A stretch of 64,000 nucleotides of DNA. It comes from Kangiella marina. GTDB lineage: Bacteria; Pseudomonadota; Gammaproteobacteria; Enterobacterales; Kangiellaceae. A model generated the notes under the pieces. The model did not search any database, was not told where the DNA came from, and saw only the letters and a program-made list of their open reading frames with translations. Both the position numbers and the translations under genes were made by a program. Numbering within the stretch: the stretch's first letter is position 1; every line of letters starts with the position of its first letter. The stretch spans positions 310,001-374,000 of the forward strand of contig NZ_BAABFV010000002.1 in the NCBI RefSeq assembly GCF_039541235.1, written 5' to 3'. Shown here piece after piece: positions 34,781 through 45,143 of the stretch.

Positions 34781-35497
34781 ATGGCCGACTTAGCTTACAA
34801 GCGTATTTTATTGAAATTGAGTGGTGAGGCTTTAATGGGGCGTGAGGCGTTCGGTATCGATCCTCAGGTTCTTGAAAGAATCGCTAATGAAATCAAATCG
34901 TTATGTGAGCTAGGTGTTCAAGTTGGCGTAGTCATTGGCGGCGGTAATATTTACCGTGGCCAGAAATTATCAGAAGCTGGCATGAACCGTGTGACCGGTG
35001 ATCACATGGGCATGCTGGCGACTGTGATGAATTCTTTAGCGTTGCAAGATGCGTTTGAGCGCATTGAGCAACCAGCCAAAGTGCTGTCGGCAATGCCTAT
35101 TGATGGCGTCTGTCAGGGCTTTTCGCGTCGCGGTGCTATCAATGCCTTAGATAAAGGGCGTGTGGTAATTTTCTGCGCTGGGACGGGTAATCCATTCTTT
35201 ACTACTGATACTGCGGCTTGTCTGCGTGGTATCGAAATCGATGCTGAACTTATCTTGAAAGCGACCAAAGTTGATGGTGTTTACTCGTCTGATCCTTCGA
35301 AGGATAAGGATGCTGTAAAATATGATCGCTTAAGCTATAAAGAGGCGTTGGATAAAGAACTCGCGGTGATGGATCTTACTGCATTCTGTTTAGCGCGTGA
35401 CCACAAAAAGAACATCCGTGTCTTTAATATGACCCAAGCGGGCTCACTAGAAAAAGCTGTGTTGGGCAAAGATGAAGGTACCTTGATTCATCCTTAG
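34781..35497 (+). CDS. pyrH: uridylate kinase
   Basis: PyrH phosphorylates UMP to UDP in pyrimidine nucleotide synthesis. 238 residues with [14 protein letters not shown] at the start, [25 protein letters not shown] and [16 protein letters not shown]. An AAAGGAAA ribosome site precedes the ATG. The tsf-pyrH-frr order is conserved. Confidence 0.97.
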   Translation: MADLAYKRILLKLSGEALMGREAFGIDPQVLERIANEIKSLCELGVQVGVVIGGGNIYRGQKLSEAGMNRVTGDHMGMLATVMNSLALQDAFERIEQPAKVLSAMPIDGVCQGFSRRGAINALDKGRVVIFCAGTGNPFFTTDTAACLRGIEIDAELILKATKVDGVYSSDPSKDKDAVKYDRLSYKEALDKELAVMDLTAFCLARDHKKNIRVFNMTQAGSLEKAVLGKDEGTLIHP

Positions 35498-35592
35498 CCA
35501 TTGTCAGGACTGAGTTTACCGTTGAATCAAGCGTGTAATTAGGCATAATAGCCAGATTAAGAATATAACAAGCAATTGTAGGAGATATCTCT

Positions 35593-36150
35593 GTGATTAA
35601 TGACATTCAAAAAGATGCCGACCAGCGTATGGATAAGACGATTGAGTCTTTTAGGCACGATCTTGCTAAAATTCGCACAGGCCGCGCACATCCTAGCTTG
35701 CTTGAGCATATTATGGTTCCTTATTATGGAACTGATACACCGATCAATCAGGTCGCGAGTATTAGTGTCCAAGAAGGTCGTACTTTAGTGCTTCAGATTT
35801 TTGATAAGGGCGCGATTCAAGATACTGAGAAAGCGATCTTAAAATCCGATCTTGGTTTAACGCCTAACGTTGCTGGGCAAGTGATCCGCATTACGATGCC
35901 ACCGTTAAACGAAGAGCGTCGTAAAGAGCTGATTAAAGTCGTTCGCGGTGAAGCGGAAAATGCTAAAGTTGCAGTTCGCAATATTCGTCGCGATGCTAAT
36001 AACTCAGCAAAAGAATTGGAAAAAGAGAAAGAGCTTTCTGAAGACGATTTACGTCGTGCAGAAGAGCAGATTCAAAAGCTTACCGATACTAAAGTCGCTC
36101 GAATTGATGAGCTTTTAGAAGAGAAAGAGCAAGAGCTGTTAGAAATTTAA
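35593..36150 (+). CDS. frr: ribosome recycling factor
   Basis: Frr splits the post-termination ribosome together with EF-G. 185 residues: RMDKTIESFRHDLAKIRTGR, then LVLQIFDKGAIQDTEKAI and the long C-terminal helix. The start is a GTG at 35593 with AGGAGA upstream. Followed by a terminator. Confidence 0.97.
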   Translation: MINDIQKDADQRMDKTIESFRHDLAKIRTGRAHPSLLEHIMVPYYGTDTPINQVASISVQEGRTLVLQIFDKGAIQDTEKAILKSDLGLTPNVAGQVIRITMPPLNEERRKELIKVVRGEAENAKVAVRNIRRDANNSAKELEKEKELSEDDLRRAEEQIQKLTDTKVARIDELLEEKEQELLEI

Positions 36151-36297
36151 TAAGATGTGATTGTTTGGTTGAACCTTGGTTGAAAGGATTTCAAAAGATA
36201 CATAGTTACTGATTGTCAGCACCGTGTTTTTGAAGCTTTTCAATGCGTTTCAACATCATAAGATAAGTCACTTTTTATACTATGAATGATGATGTGG

Positions 36298-36323
36298 CGC
36301 CGTGAAACTTTTCACGGCGTTTT
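36298..36323 (+). terminator. intrinsic terminator after frr
   Basis: CGCCGTGAA and TTCACGGCG form a nine-pair stem with a tight loop, followed by TTTT (36320-36323). A TATAAT hexamer at 36328-36333 just after it may be the -10 box of the uppS operon, without a clear -35. Confidence 0.8.
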
Positions 36324-36382
36324 CGTATATAATAAATCACTTACTGAATTAAGGGGTTAACCCGCTGTCAGAGGATAAAGTC

Positions 36383-37108
36383 TTGGAGCAAGAAGTCACA
36401 CAACAGAATATCCCGCAACATATCGCAATCATTATGGACGGTAATGGACGCTGGGCTCAGGCTCGCGGCAAAAAGCGAATCATGGGACATAAAGCTGGCA
36501 TGGAACGAGCGCGTGAAATGGCGGAAGTCTGTGGTGATTTGGGCGTTAAGTATCTGACTTTGTTTGCTTTCAGTAGTGAAAACTGGAATCGGCCTAAAGA
36601 AGAAGTGAGCTTCTTGATGGAGCTTTTTGCGACTAGCTTAAAAAATGAGTCAAAAAAGCTCAATAAAAATAACGTTAAGTTGACGGTTATTGGCGATAAA
36701 GATGGTTTCGATGCAAAACTTCGAAAGGCGATTGATAAAGCGGAAGCTTTGACACAAGACAATGATGGCCTTTACTTACAAATTGCAGCCAACTATGGCG
36801 GCCGTTGGGATATGGTTCAAGCTGCAAAACGTTTGGCTGACAAAGGTGAGGCTATTACTGAAGAGTCGATCCAGTCATCGTTAGTGACCGAAAATGGCCC
36901 TGAGCCTGACTTGCTGATCCGAACCGGTGGAGAGCAGAGGATTAGTAACTTCTTATTGTGGCAGGCGGCTTACTCTGAACTTTACTTTAGTGATGCCTTG
37001 TGGCCGGACTTTGACGGCGGCGCACTGAAAGCGGCTATCGATAATTATAATCAGCGTCAGCGACGTTTCGGCAAAACCGGTGAACAAATCGCGACAGTCA
37101 GTCATTAG
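36383..37108 (+). CDS. uppS: undecaprenyl diphosphate synthase
   Basis: UppS builds the C55 lipid carrier for peptidoglycan and O-antigen by cis-prenyl chain elongation. 241 residues; the catalytic aspartate is D19 in IAIIMDGNGRWAQARG, and later motifs are FAFSSENWNRPKEEV and PDLLIRTGGEQRISNFLLWQ. The start is a TTG at 36383 with GAGGAT nine bases upstream; no ATG precedes the core. It is followed by cdsA. Confidence 0.97.
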   Translation: MEQEVTQQNIPQHIAIIMDGNGRWAQARGKKRIMGHKAGMERAREMAEVCGDLGVKYLTLFAFSSENWNRPKEEVSFLMELFATSLKNESKKLNKNNVKLTVIGDKDGFDAKLRKAIDKAEALTQDNDGLYLQIAANYGGRWDMVQAAKRLADKGEAITEESIQSSLVTENGPEPDLLIRTGGEQRISNFLLWQAAYSELYFSDALWPDFDGGALKAAIDNYNQRQRRFGKTGEQIATVSH

Positions 37109-37117
37109 GGGAATACT

Positions 37118-37996
37118 GTGTTAAAACAAAGAATTATTACTGCTGTGTTGTTATTGCCGTTAGTGGCGTGCTTATTGTTTCTACCGGATTTATTGATCTT
37201 TTCGGCTATTCTAGTACCGGTTTTTGGTATTTTAGCTTGGGAGTGGTCGCGATTATTGCAAACGAATAAGGCCATGCAGTCGATTTTTATCGTGCTGACT
37301 CTAGGCGCTATTGGTGGCTTGTTTTATCAGTTGTACCAGCAAAGCTTTTTCACAGAGGCGGCACTGCCGCTATTATGGTACGAGGCATATCCGTTTAAGT
37401 TACTGGCGGTGGTACTGTTGGTTTGGGTAGTGGCTTCGATTTCAGTGTTGCTGTACCCCAAAGCGACGACAACGTTGTTTAAAGGCCCTTGGCTAAGAGC
37501 TTTGTTTGGCATCGTGATTTTAGCCGCTGCTTGGTTGGCTGTTGTGATTATTCGCAGTTTGTTGATTAATGTTGATTACAACTTAGGTGCCTGGATGTTA
37601 TTGCTGATGCTGCTCATTATTTGGGGAGCTGATGTTGGTGCTTACTTCGCTGGAAAAACCATGGGAAAGACGAAATTAGCGCCCGTTGTTAGCCCGAATA
37701 AAACTTGGGAAGGCGCTGTGGGTGGTTTGGTGCTGGCGGTTATCGTGGGCATGGTTATGGCGTCTTTACTATCGCTGGATGTTGATTGGTTAAAGTTTGC
37801 TGTTTTCATTGTGCTGATGGTGGTTTTATCCGTATTTGGCGATTTGTTTGAAAGCATGCTGAAACGACAAGCCAATATTAAAGACAGCAGTCAGATTTTA
37901 CCGGGTCATGGTGGTCTGCTGGACCGTTTGGATAGCACTCTGTCAGTTGCCCCGTTTTTCGTTGTGGGTGTCCTCTGGTTAGATCTTTTAGGGTAG
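37118..37996 (+). CDS. cdsA: phosphatidate cytidylyltransferase
   Basis: CdsA makes CDP-diacylglycerol, the precursor of all phospholipids. A polytopic membrane protein of 292 residues with the C-terminal signature VSPNKTWEGAVGG and SVFGDLFESMLKRQANIKDS, then LPGHGGLLDRLDS. The GTG at 37118 has AGGGGAA upstream. Nine bases follow uppS. Confidence 0.96.
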   Translation: MLKQRIITAVLLLPLVACLLFLPDLLIFSAILVPVFGILAWEWSRLLQTNKAMQSIFIVLTLGAIGGLFYQLYQQSFFTEAALPLLWYEAYPFKLLAVVLLVWVVASISVLLYPKATTTLFKGPWLRALFGIVILAAAWLAVVIIRSLLINVDYNLGAWMLLLMLLIIWGADVGAYFAGKTMGKTKLAPVVSPNKTWEGAVGGLVLAVIVGMVMASLLSLDVDWLKFAVFIVLMVVLSVFGDLFESMLKRQANIKDSSQILPGHGGLLDRLDSTLSVAPFFVVGVLWLDLLG

Positions 37997-38013
37997 GGTG
38001 TTAGGCTGATTTG

Positions 38014-39228
38014 ATGAGTGATTTTATAAGCGACAAACCGGAACAAGTATGCATTCTAGGTGCGACAGGTTCGATAGGTACAAATACTCTTGATGTGATT
38101 CGACGTCACCGAGATAAGTACCATGTTTTTGCGCTAACAGCCCACCGTAATCTTGAGCAATTAAAATTGCAATGTGAAGAGTTTGAGCCCAAATTTGCGG
38201 TACTTCCTGAGGCTGAACTTGCCGATGAACTGGCATCCTTTATTAAGTATAAAAAGCTTGATGTTGAGGTGTTACAGGGCGTTGATAATTTAGAGTTTGT
38301 GGCGAGCCATCATCAAGTTGATACGGTGATGGCGGCCATTGTTGGAGCGGCTGGTTTATTGCCTACGCTCGCCGCGGCTAAAGCAGGTAAAAAAATCTTG
38401 CTGGCAAACAAGGAAGCGCTGGTGATGTCTGGCGCGATTTTTATGGATGCGGTTAAAAAACATGGGGCGACGTTACTCCCCATTGATAGCGAGCATAATG
38501 CGATTTTCCAGTGTTTACCTGAGCATTTTGTGGAGCAGGGTATTGAGCAGTGTGGGATTCATAATATTGTATTGACCGGCTCTGGAGGTCCTTTTTTAAA
38601 GAAGGATTTAAACCAATTTGCGACCATTACGCCTGATGAAGCTTGCGCTCACCCAAACTGGGATATGGGGCGGAAAATATCGGTTGATTCGGCCACCATG
38701 ATGAATAAAGGCTTAGAGCTGATCGAGGCTTGCTGGTTGTTTGACGTTAAGCCTGAGCAGATCGAGGTAGTACTGCACCCGCAAAGCATCATTCATTCAA
38801 TGGTGCGCTATAACGACGGTTCGGTATTGGCACAGATGGGAAATCCTGATATGCGTACGCCTATCGCTCACGCGATGGCTTTCCCTGAGCGAATCAATGC
38901 GGGTGTTGCGCCATTAGATTTTATGGAAATATCACAGTTAACCTTTGATCGACCAAGCCAAGAACGTTACCCTTGCCTCGCGCTGGCTAGTGAGGCGATG
39001 AAAAAAGGGGGTAACACTCCAGCTCGCTTGAATGCAGCTAATGAGGTAGCGGTTCAGGCGTTCTTAGATGAGAAAATACGCTTTTCACAAATCTCGGAGC
39101 TAATTCAGCAAACGTTAACCTCGACTGAGTATGATGAAGCTCTGACGCTAGAGGCAGTATTGGCTGCCGATAAGTTTGCTCGGGATTATGCGCATCAACT
39201 CGTTCAACAAATGGTAACCAACCATTAA
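38014..39228 (+). CDS. dxr: 1-deoxy-D-xylulose 5-phosphate reductoisomerase
   Basis: Dxr converts DXP to 2-C-methyl-D-erythritol 4-phosphate, the committed step of the MEP isoprenoid pathway. NADPH motif GATGSIGTNTLDVI; active-site segments LLANKEALVMSG, PIDSEHNAIFQCL, LTGSGGPF, and NWDMGRKISVDSATMMNKGL. The ATG at 38014 is preferred over an adjacent TTG. 404 residues, normal. It feeds UppS directly upstream. Confidence 0.97.
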   Translation: MSDFISDKPEQVCILGATGSIGTNTLDVIRRHRDKYHVFALTAHRNLEQLKLQCEEFEPKFAVLPEAELADELASFIKYKKLDVEVLQGVDNLEFVASHHQVDTVMAAIVGAAGLLPTLAAAKAGKKILLANKEALVMSGAIFMDAVKKHGATLLPIDSEHNAIFQCLPEHFVEQGIEQCGIHNIVLTGSGGPFLKKDLNQFATITPDEACAHPNWDMGRKISVDSATMMNKGLELIEACWLFDVKPEQIEVVLHPQSIIHSMVRYNDGSVLAQMGNPDMRTPIAHAMAFPERINAGVAPLDFMEISQLTFDRPSQERYPCLALASEAMKKGGNTPARLNAANEVAVQAFLDEKIRFSQISELIQQTLTSTEYDEALTLEAVLAADKFARDYAHQLVQQMVTNH

Positions 39229-39253
39229 CTAAGCGGATATTGGGAGAAAAGGC

Positions 39254-40594
39254 GTGCTCACAGCTCTTTGGAGTCTCTTTGGTTTATTAATATTATTAGG
39301 CGTTCTGGTGACCTTCCATGAGTGGGGGCATTACTGGGTGGCTAAGAAGCTTGGCGTTAAAGCGTTGCGCTTTTCCGTCGGTTTCGGTAAACCGATTTGG
39401 AGTCGCTTCAATAAACAGGGCACAGAGTTCTGTATTGCTCCTATTCCACTCGGGGGATATGTCAAGTTCGTCGATGAGCGAGAAGGTTCTGTCGACGAGG
39501 CTGACTTGCCGTATGCCTTTAATCGTCAACCAGTATGGAAGCGAATCTTAATCGTTTTAGCTGGACCCATGGCAAACTTTCTTTTGGCGATTCTGATATA
39601 TGCCTTCGTCTTTATGCTCGGCATTGCGGTTAGTAAGCCCTTTGTGAGCGAGGTCTATCCTGATACCCCGGCTGCAAAAGCGAACTTTCCTGCAAAAAGT
39701 GAAGTGCTGGAAGTTGGCGGGCAGCGAGTCAATAGCACGCAAGACACACTATTTGCTTTGCTTGATCATATTGGTGATGACAAGCAGCTTGACGTTTTAG
39801 TTCAGCCGGTTGGTCAAGAGCCGAAGACAGTGACCATAGATATTCGTGAGTGGCAAGAGCCAGAAGAACAGAAAAACCTTTTTAAGGCGCTGGGGGTGGA
39901 CTTTGGTCCGTTTGATGGCCCGGCCTTGGTCGGAACGGTGGTGGACGGTATGCCAGCGGACGAGGCGGGTATCAGAGAAGGCGACCGCATCGTGAGCATT
40001 AATGGCCAAGAGACGCCGTATTGGAGCACGATGGGCAGTATTATTGCTGGTGGCGCAAACCAATCGCTAGAGGTTACTGTGTTAAGAGAGGGGGTGACGA
40101 CAACACTCAGCATCACTCCTGAGGCTAGAGAGGGGACGAGCGATGTCGGAGTTATAGGCATTGGGGCTGGTTTCCAGAGCTTTAACACCATTCACTACGG
40201 CTTTTTTGAGGCGATTGGTAAAGGCTCTCAAGAAACCTGGCAAATGGTGGAGCGGATCACTAGCTTCCTTGGCAAATTGGTTACCGGCAAGCTTTCCATT
40301 AAAAACCTTGGAGGCCCTGTTGGTATTGCCCAAGGGGCGGGGCAAACCGCTCAAGCGGGTATGGTTGCATTCTTGCTTTATCTCGCTATGATAAGCGTCA
40401 ACTTAGGCTTCGTTAATCTACTCCCTATCCCCATGCTCGATGGTGGGCATCTGATGTATTATTTAGCCGAGTTGGTACGTGGAAAACCAGTTTCTGAAAG
40501 AATTATGGAACTTGGGATGCGTGTTGGCATCATATTATTGCTTACGTTAATGGCTGTAGCGCTATTTTTTGACATAGACCGATTAAACCAATAG
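39254..40594 (+). CDS. rseP: site-2 protease RseP
   Basis: RseP is the inner-membrane zinc metalloprotease that makes the second, intramembrane cut in RseA to release sigma-E, and also clears signal peptides. Zinc motif H22-E23-x-x-H26 in VTFHEWGHYWVAK; two tandem PDZ domains in the periplasmic part (about residues 125-290); LDG motif in IPMLDGGHLMYYL. 446 residues. The GTG at 39254 has GGGAGAAAAGG upstream. It pairs functionally with rpoE and rseA at the start of the window. Confidence 0.97.
   Translation: MLTALWSLFGLLILLGVLVTFHEWGHYWVAKKLGVKALRFSVGFGKPIWSRFNKQGTEFCIAPIPLGGYVKFVDEREGSVDEADLPYAFNRQPVWKRILIVLAGPMANFLLAILIYAFVFMLGIAVSKPFVSEVYPDTPAAKANFPAKSEVLEVGGQRVNSTQDTLFALLDHIGDDKQLDVLVQPVGQEPKTVTIDIREWQEPEEQKNLFKALGVDFGPFDGPALVGTVVDGMPADEAGIREGDRIVSINGQETPYWSTMGSIIAGGANQSLEVTVLREGVTTTLSITPEAREGTSDVGVIGIGAGFQSFNTIHYGFFEAIGKGSQETWQMVERITSFLGKLVTGKLSIKNLGGPVGIAQGAGQTAQAGMVAFLLYLAMISVNLGFVNLLPIPMLDGGHLMYYLAELVRGKPVSERIMELGMRVGIILLLTLMAVALFFDIDRLNQ
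40507..40534 (+). promoter_or_regulatory. candidate sigma-E promoter for bamA inside rseP
   Basis: GGAACTT (40507-40513), 16 bases, TCATA (40530-40534). It is located 73 bases before the bamA ATG, within the last codons of rseP. In E. coli bamA is a known sigma-E target. A weaker match occurs inside bamA by chance, so the sequence alone does not prove activity. Confidence 0.42.
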
Positions 40595-40606
40595 AGACAA
40601 GATTAG

Positions 40607-43081
40607 ATGCATTTGATAAGAAAAACGGTAACTGCATTAGTTTTAGCGGGATTATTTTCCAAAGCTCAGGCCATAGAGCCCTTTGTAGTTAAGGATATCC
40701 AAGTAGAAGGATTGCAACGTGTTTCCCTAGGTACATTTTTTACAGACTTACCGATTCGTGTTGGTGAGACTATTGATGATGCTCGGGCACCGTCAATTAT
40801 TCGCGCTGTTTATCGCTCAGGCAACTTTGATTTTGTAAAGCTAGAAAAAGACGGTGATGTACTTAAAGTTGTTGTTGTCGAGCGCCCTATTATCTCTGAC
40901 ATCATTCTCCAAGGTAACAAGGTACTGAAAACTGAACAGTTATTAGAAGGGATGAAGGGTGCAGGTATTGCGAAAGGCGAAGTGTTAGACAGCTTCGTTT
41001 TAGACAAGATTGAGCAAGAAATTTCCAGTCAGTACTTTTCAAATGGTCATTATCACCTAAATGTTGATAAGAAGATTGTTGAATTATCTCGCAATAGAAT
41101 TCAGTTGCGTATTGATATCAAGGAAGGTGGTGCTGCTCGGATTAAAGAGTTTAACTTAATTGGCAACAATGTCTATGACGATCAGGAGCTGACTTCGCAG
41201 TTCCAGTTGACTACCGGTGGTTTTTTCTCTTCGATAACCGATGAGGACAAATACTCTAGCACTACTCTTGAAAAAGACTTAGAAACCTTAACGTCTTTTT
41301 ACAAAGATCGGGGATATTTAAAGTTTAATGTAGATTCCACCAGTATTTCTTTGTCAGAAGATGCCGAAGATATTTATATCACTATTGGTATGACCGAAGG
41401 TGAAATTTATAATGTCTCAGAAATAGAAATTTTGGGTGACTTCATTATTGATGAAGAAGTGATACGTAACTTAATCCCTTTGAAAAGTGGTGATGTTTAT
41501 TCTGCTGCAGCCATGACATTTGCGGAAGAGCAGATCAAGCAATTATTAGGTTTTTATGGCTATGCGTTTGCTGAGGTAAGAACTATTCCTGAGGTTGATG
41601 AGGATACCGCAGAAGCTAAGCTGACTGTCTTACTGGAGCCTGGGGAGCGTTTTTACGTTGATAATGTAACCTTTAAAGGTAATGTTAGTACTGATGAAAA
41701 TGTTTTACGTAGAGAAGTGCGCGTTCAAGAGGGCGGAGCCTTGTCTTCTGCGCAGGTAGAACGTTCTAAGTTACGTTTACAGCGCTTGCCTTTTATTGAG
41801 GAAGTAAAGGTCGATACTGTTAAAAAGGAAGGTACTACAGATAGAGCTGACGTTAACTTCGATATTAAAGAACGAAATGCTGCGCAAATCAGTGGTGGTT
41901 TTGGCTACAATGACTTTTATGGCTTGAGCATTAATGGTGAGCTATCGCATCAGAACTTTTTGGGAACTGGCAACTCAGCCTCTATTGGATTGAATACTAA
42001 TAAGGCGATTAAAAGTGCAAATATAAGTTATACGGATAGGTATTTTACTCAAAGCGGTATAGGGCTAAATACAACTCTTAACTTTAGTGAAACGGACTAC
42101 GGAAAGCTAAACCTTATTGGTCAAAGCTTAGACACTTTGGCTTTTGGGACAACGCTTTATTTCCCCACCAGTGAATTTGCAAACTTTAGTGCAGGTGCTA
42201 AAGTATCTCAAAATAGCCTGACTTCACCAGTGACTAGCTCGCAAAGAGTCATAGACTTTTTCAGTTTGCTTGGCGCTAACTCAAGAACAGACTCTGAAGT
42301 TGATTTTGACATTTTTTCAGTCAATTTAGGTTATAGATACAACAGCTTAAATAGAGCTATTTTCCCTTCAAAAGGGGTTGACCACAATTGGCGACTAGAG
42401 GTTGGAACAGAGGTTGGTGACTTAGAGTTCTATAAAGCGACTTACGACTTCGGCTATTATTTCCCATTGAGTAATGAACGAGAATGGATTTTTTCTTGGC
42501 GTGGTAACTTAGCTTATGGTGATGGTTTAGGTGATACCCCATCATTACCATATTTCACCAACTTTTATGCAGGTGGAAGCAGCTCTTTACGTGGGTTTGA
42601 AGGAAACTCTGTAGGGCCTAGAGATATTCAAAGAATAAGAACATCGGTTGATGTTCCAGGAACAATTCCTGGTAGCGGAGGGACGACAGTATTCTTGCCA
42701 GAAGAAAATGACCGTATAGCTATTACCCCATATTCAATAGGCGGTAATGCAAAGTTTATTACCTCATTTGAGCTTATTTTCCCTACACCATTTATTGAGG
42801 ATAGCTCAAATGTGAGAACAAGTTTCTTTGTTGATGCAGGTAATGTATGGGATACTGAATTTGACCGTAGCAGATTTGAAAACTTAGAAATTAGTCCGAA
42901 CAGTCGATTTAGTACGGTTCCTGACTTCAGTGATGCTGATAACTACAGAGCCTCTTATGGTATATCGTTGCAATGGTATTCTCCATTTGCTCCACTACAG
43001 TTTAGTTTATCGCGCCCGATTAAAAGCGAGGCGTTTGATGATACCGAAACCTTTACCTTCAATATTGGTAAGACATTTTAA
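40607..43081 (+). CDS. bamA: outer-membrane protein assembly factor BamA
   Basis: BamA inserts beta-barrel proteins into the outer membrane. The signal peptide ends KAQA (residue 22); five POTRA domains follow to about residue 420 (IQVEGLQRVSLGTFFTDLPI marks the first), then a 16-strand barrel with the conserved loop-6 motif SSLRGFEGN and a C-terminal phenylalanine (FNIGKTF). 824 residues, normal. It lies between rseP and skp as in E. coli. Confidence 0.97.
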   Translation: MHLIRKTVTALVLAGLFSKAQAIEPFVVKDIQVEGLQRVSLGTFFTDLPIRVGETIDDARAPSIIRAVYRSGNFDFVKLEKDGDVLKVVVVERPIISDIILQGNKVLKTEQLLEGMKGAGIAKGEVLDSFVLDKIEQEISSQYFSNGHYHLNVDKKIVELSRNRIQLRIDIKEGGAARIKEFNLIGNNVYDDQELTSQFQLTTGGFFSSITDEDKYSSTTLEKDLETLTSFYKDRGYLKFNVDSTSISLSEDAEDIYITIGMTEGEIYNVSEIEILGDFIIDEEVIRNLIPLKSGDVYSAAAMTFAEEQIKQLLGFYGYAFAEVRTIPEVDEDTAEAKLTVLLEPGERFYVDNVTFKGNVSTDENVLRREVRVQEGGALSSAQVERSKLRLQRLPFIEEVKVDTVKKEGTTDRADVNFDIKERNAAQISGGFGYNDFYGLSINGELSHQNFLGTGNSASIGLNTNKAIKSANISYTDRYFTQSGIGLNTTLNFSETDYGKLNLIGQSLDTLAFGTTLYFPTSEFANFSAGAKVSQNSLTSPVTSSQRVIDFFSLLGANSRTDSEVDFDIFSVNLGYRYNSLNRAIFPSKGVDHNWRLEVGTEVGDLEFYKATYDFGYYFPLSNEREWIFSWRGNLAYGDGLGDTPSLPYFTNFYAGGSSSLRGFEGNSVGPRDIQRIRTSVDVPGTIPGSGGTTVFLPEENDRIAITPYSIGGNAKFITSFELIFPTPFIEDSSNVRTSFFVDAGNVWDTEFDRSRFENLEISPNSRFSTVPDFSDADNYRASYGISLQWYSPFAPLQFSLSRPIKSEAFDDTETFTFNIGKTF

Positions 43082-43098
43082 TTAATTGGAGATTTATT

Positions 43099-43599
43099 TT
43101 GAAAAAATTAGTTTTTACATTTTTATTGAGTGCTTTAATGATTCCTGCCTTAGCAAATGCAGAGATGAACATCGCTGTGATCGATACAAACTACATCATG
43201 GCTAAAAGTCCAGAGCGTGATACTGTCAAAGAAACGTTGAGCAAAGAATTTGAAGGACGCAAAGGGCAGCTTGAAAGAGAATTTAAAAAGTTAGAAGATG
43301 ATCGTACAAATTATGTAAATAATGCTCAAACTATGTCTGAGTCTCAACGCACTCAGGCAGAGCGTGATTTGAAGAAGCGTGCCTCTGACTTTAAATTGAA
43401 AGAAGATGCTTACAAAGAAGACTTTCAGCGTCGTACTCAAGAAGAAATGCGAAAAGTTGGTCAAAAACTTCAGCAAGCTGTTGAAGCTGTATCGAAACAA
43501 GGCGGTTATGATATGTTAATTGATCGTCGTGCAGTTCCTTACATGGGTGCTAAAGTAAAAGACGTTTCGGACCAAGTACTTCAGCAAATGACTAAATAG
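43099..43599 (+). CDS. skp: periplasmic chaperone Skp/OmpH
   Basis: Skp holds unfolded outer-membrane proteins in the periplasm until BamA takes them. The signal peptide ends ANA (about residue 21), then EMNIAVIDTNYIMAKSPE, followed by long charged coiled-coil helices. 166 residues. The start is a TTG at 43099 with TTGGAG upstream. Confidence 0.93.
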   Translation: MKKLVFTFLLSALMIPALANAEMNIAVIDTNYIMAKSPERDTVKETLSKEFEGRKGQLEREFKKLEDDRTNYVNNAQTMSESQRTQAERDLKKRASDFKLKEDAYKEDFQRRTQEEMRKVGQKLQQAVEAVSKQGGYDMLIDRRAVPYMGAKVKDVSDQVLQQMTK

Positions 43600-43621
43600 T
43601 CATAACGTATAAGGAGTTGTT

Positions 43622-44668
43622 TTGGAAAAAACACTTCAAGAGTTAGCTCAGTTAATTGATGCTGAGCTACAAGGAGAGCCGCAGTTAACCATTACTGCGG
43701 TTTTGCCGTTAGATAAGGCGAAAAAAAATCACATTAGCTTTATTAACGAACCCAAATATATAGCTCGAATTGATGAGTGCAAAGCGGGCGCTTTAATTGT
43801 AACACCTGACGTCGCAAAAGAAGCCGAGGGTAACTTCTTGGTGATGGCTAATCCTTACCTCGGTTTTGCTAAGGCTGCGCAGATTTTCGATACCACGCCG
43901 GTGCCTGAACCGCAGATACATGCATCAGCAGTCATTGCTGATGATGCCTTACTTGGTGAGAGTGTCTCCATTGGGCCAAACGTTGTTATCGGTACGGGTG
44001 TTCAAATTGGCGACAATGTTGTTATTGAATCTGGCGTATCTGTCGGGAATAACAGCATTATTGGGGCTGATAGCCGCATTTATCCAAATACAGTGCTGTA
44101 TCATGGTGTGACCCTAGGCAGAAACTGTATTATCCACGCTAACGTGGTCATAGGCTCTGATGGCTTTGGCTATGCGAATGATCAGGGAGCCTGGGTCAAA
44201 ATCCCGCAGGTCGGCGGTGTGGCTATTGGAGACGATGTTGAAATCGGCGCCCACACAGCCATCGACAGAGGCGCGCTGGAAGACACTATCATTGGTAAAG
44301 GTGTGAAACTGGATAATCACATTCATGTGGCCCATAATGTGCAGATTGGTGATTACACTGCTGTTGCAGGATGTACCGCGATTGCCGGTAGTGCTGTTAT
44401 AGGGAAATATTGTACAATTGCAGGCCGAGTGAGCATTTTGGGGCACTTGAGTGTTTGTGACAAAGCGCATATTACGGCGACAACATTTGTAAATAAATCA
44501 ATTACTAAACCTGGAGCCTACTCATCAGGCACCACGTTCCAAGATAATAAAGAGTGGCAAAAAAGCGCGATACGGTTCCGCCAATTGGATTCGATGTGGC
44601 GCAAAATGAAGCAGCTCGAAAAGCAGATGCTTCAGTTGAATAAAGACAGAGATATTGACAATGAGTAA
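43622..44668 (+). CDS. lpxD: UDP-3-O-acylglucosamine N-acyltransferase
   Basis: LpxD adds the second acyl chain in lipid A synthesis. An N-terminal uridine-binding domain ([20 protein letters not shown]) precedes a left-handed beta helix of hexapeptide repeats from about residue 105 to 290, with the catalytic-histidine region [17 protein letters not shown], and a C-terminal helix. 348 residues. The TTG at 43622 has AAGGAG upstream. Confidence 0.97.
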   Translation: MEKTLQELAQLIDAELQGEPQLTITAVLPLDKAKKNHISFINEPKYIARIDECKAGALIVTPDVAKEAEGNFLVMANPYLGFAKAAQIFDTTPVPEPQIHASAVIADDALLGESVSIGPNVVIGTGVQIGDNVVIESGVSVGNNSIIGADSRIYPNTVLYHGVTLGRNCIIHANVVIGSDGFGYANDQGAWVKIPQVGGVAIGDDVEIGAHTAIDRGALEDTIIGKGVKLDNHIHVAHNVQIGDYTAVAGCTAIAGSAVIGKYCTIAGRVSILGHLSVCDKAHITATTFVNKSITKPGAYSSGTTFQDNKEWQKSAIRFRQLDSMWRKMKQLEKQMLQLNKDRDIDNE

Positions 44669-45134
44669 TGACAACCAGTCTAAAGAAATGAGCAGCATGG
44701 ACATTTACGAAGTGATGAAGCACTTGCCTCATCGCTATCCTTTCTTATTAATTGACCGTGTACTTGATTACACCGCAGGTGAGAGATTAACAGCCATTAA
44801 AAACGTAACTGTTAATGAGCCTTTTTTTCCAGGTCACTTCCCTCATCGCCCAGTATTCCCAGGAGTCTTGATGCTAGAGGCTATGGCACAAGCAACCGGG
44901 ATTTTGGCATTTAAAACGACCGAGGATTTGCCTAGTGAAGAGTCGTTGTACTACTTTGTTGGTATTGATAATGCTCGTTTTAAAAAGCCCGTTGAGCCAG
45001 GCGATCAGTTATTGATGGAAGTTGAAGTTGTTAAGCGCAAACGTGATATGTGGAAATTTAAAGCCACGGCAACCGTAGACGGTAAAGTCGTGTGTTCAGC
45101 TGATTTAATGTGTGCAAGAAAAGACATATCGTAA
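44661..45134 (+). CDS. fabZ: 3-hydroxyacyl-ACP dehydratase FabZ
   Basis: FabZ dehydrates beta-hydroxyacyl-ACP in fatty acid elongation and competes with LpxA/LpxD for hydroxyacyl-ACP. The hot-dog fold shows catalytic H59 ([10 protein letters not shown]) and E73 ([11 protein letters not shown]). The ATG at 44661 overlaps the lpxD end by eight bases; internal ATGs at 44691 and 44697 are alternatives. 157 residues. Confidence 0.96.
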   Translation: MSNDNQSKEMSSMDIYEVMKHLPHRYPFLLIDRVLDYTAGERLTAIKNVTVNEPFFPGHFPHRPVFPGVLMLEAMAQATGILAFKTTEDLPSEESLYYFVGIDNARFKKPVEPGDQLLMEVEVVKRKRDMWKFKATATVDGKVVCSADLMCARKDIS

Positions 45135-45143
45135 GGATAAAGA

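Noticed and set aside
41946-41975. GAACTT with TCAGC 16 bases later inside bamA
   Set aside because: Fits the sigma-E pattern loosely but lies mid-gene; kept as a reminder that this motif occurs by chance.
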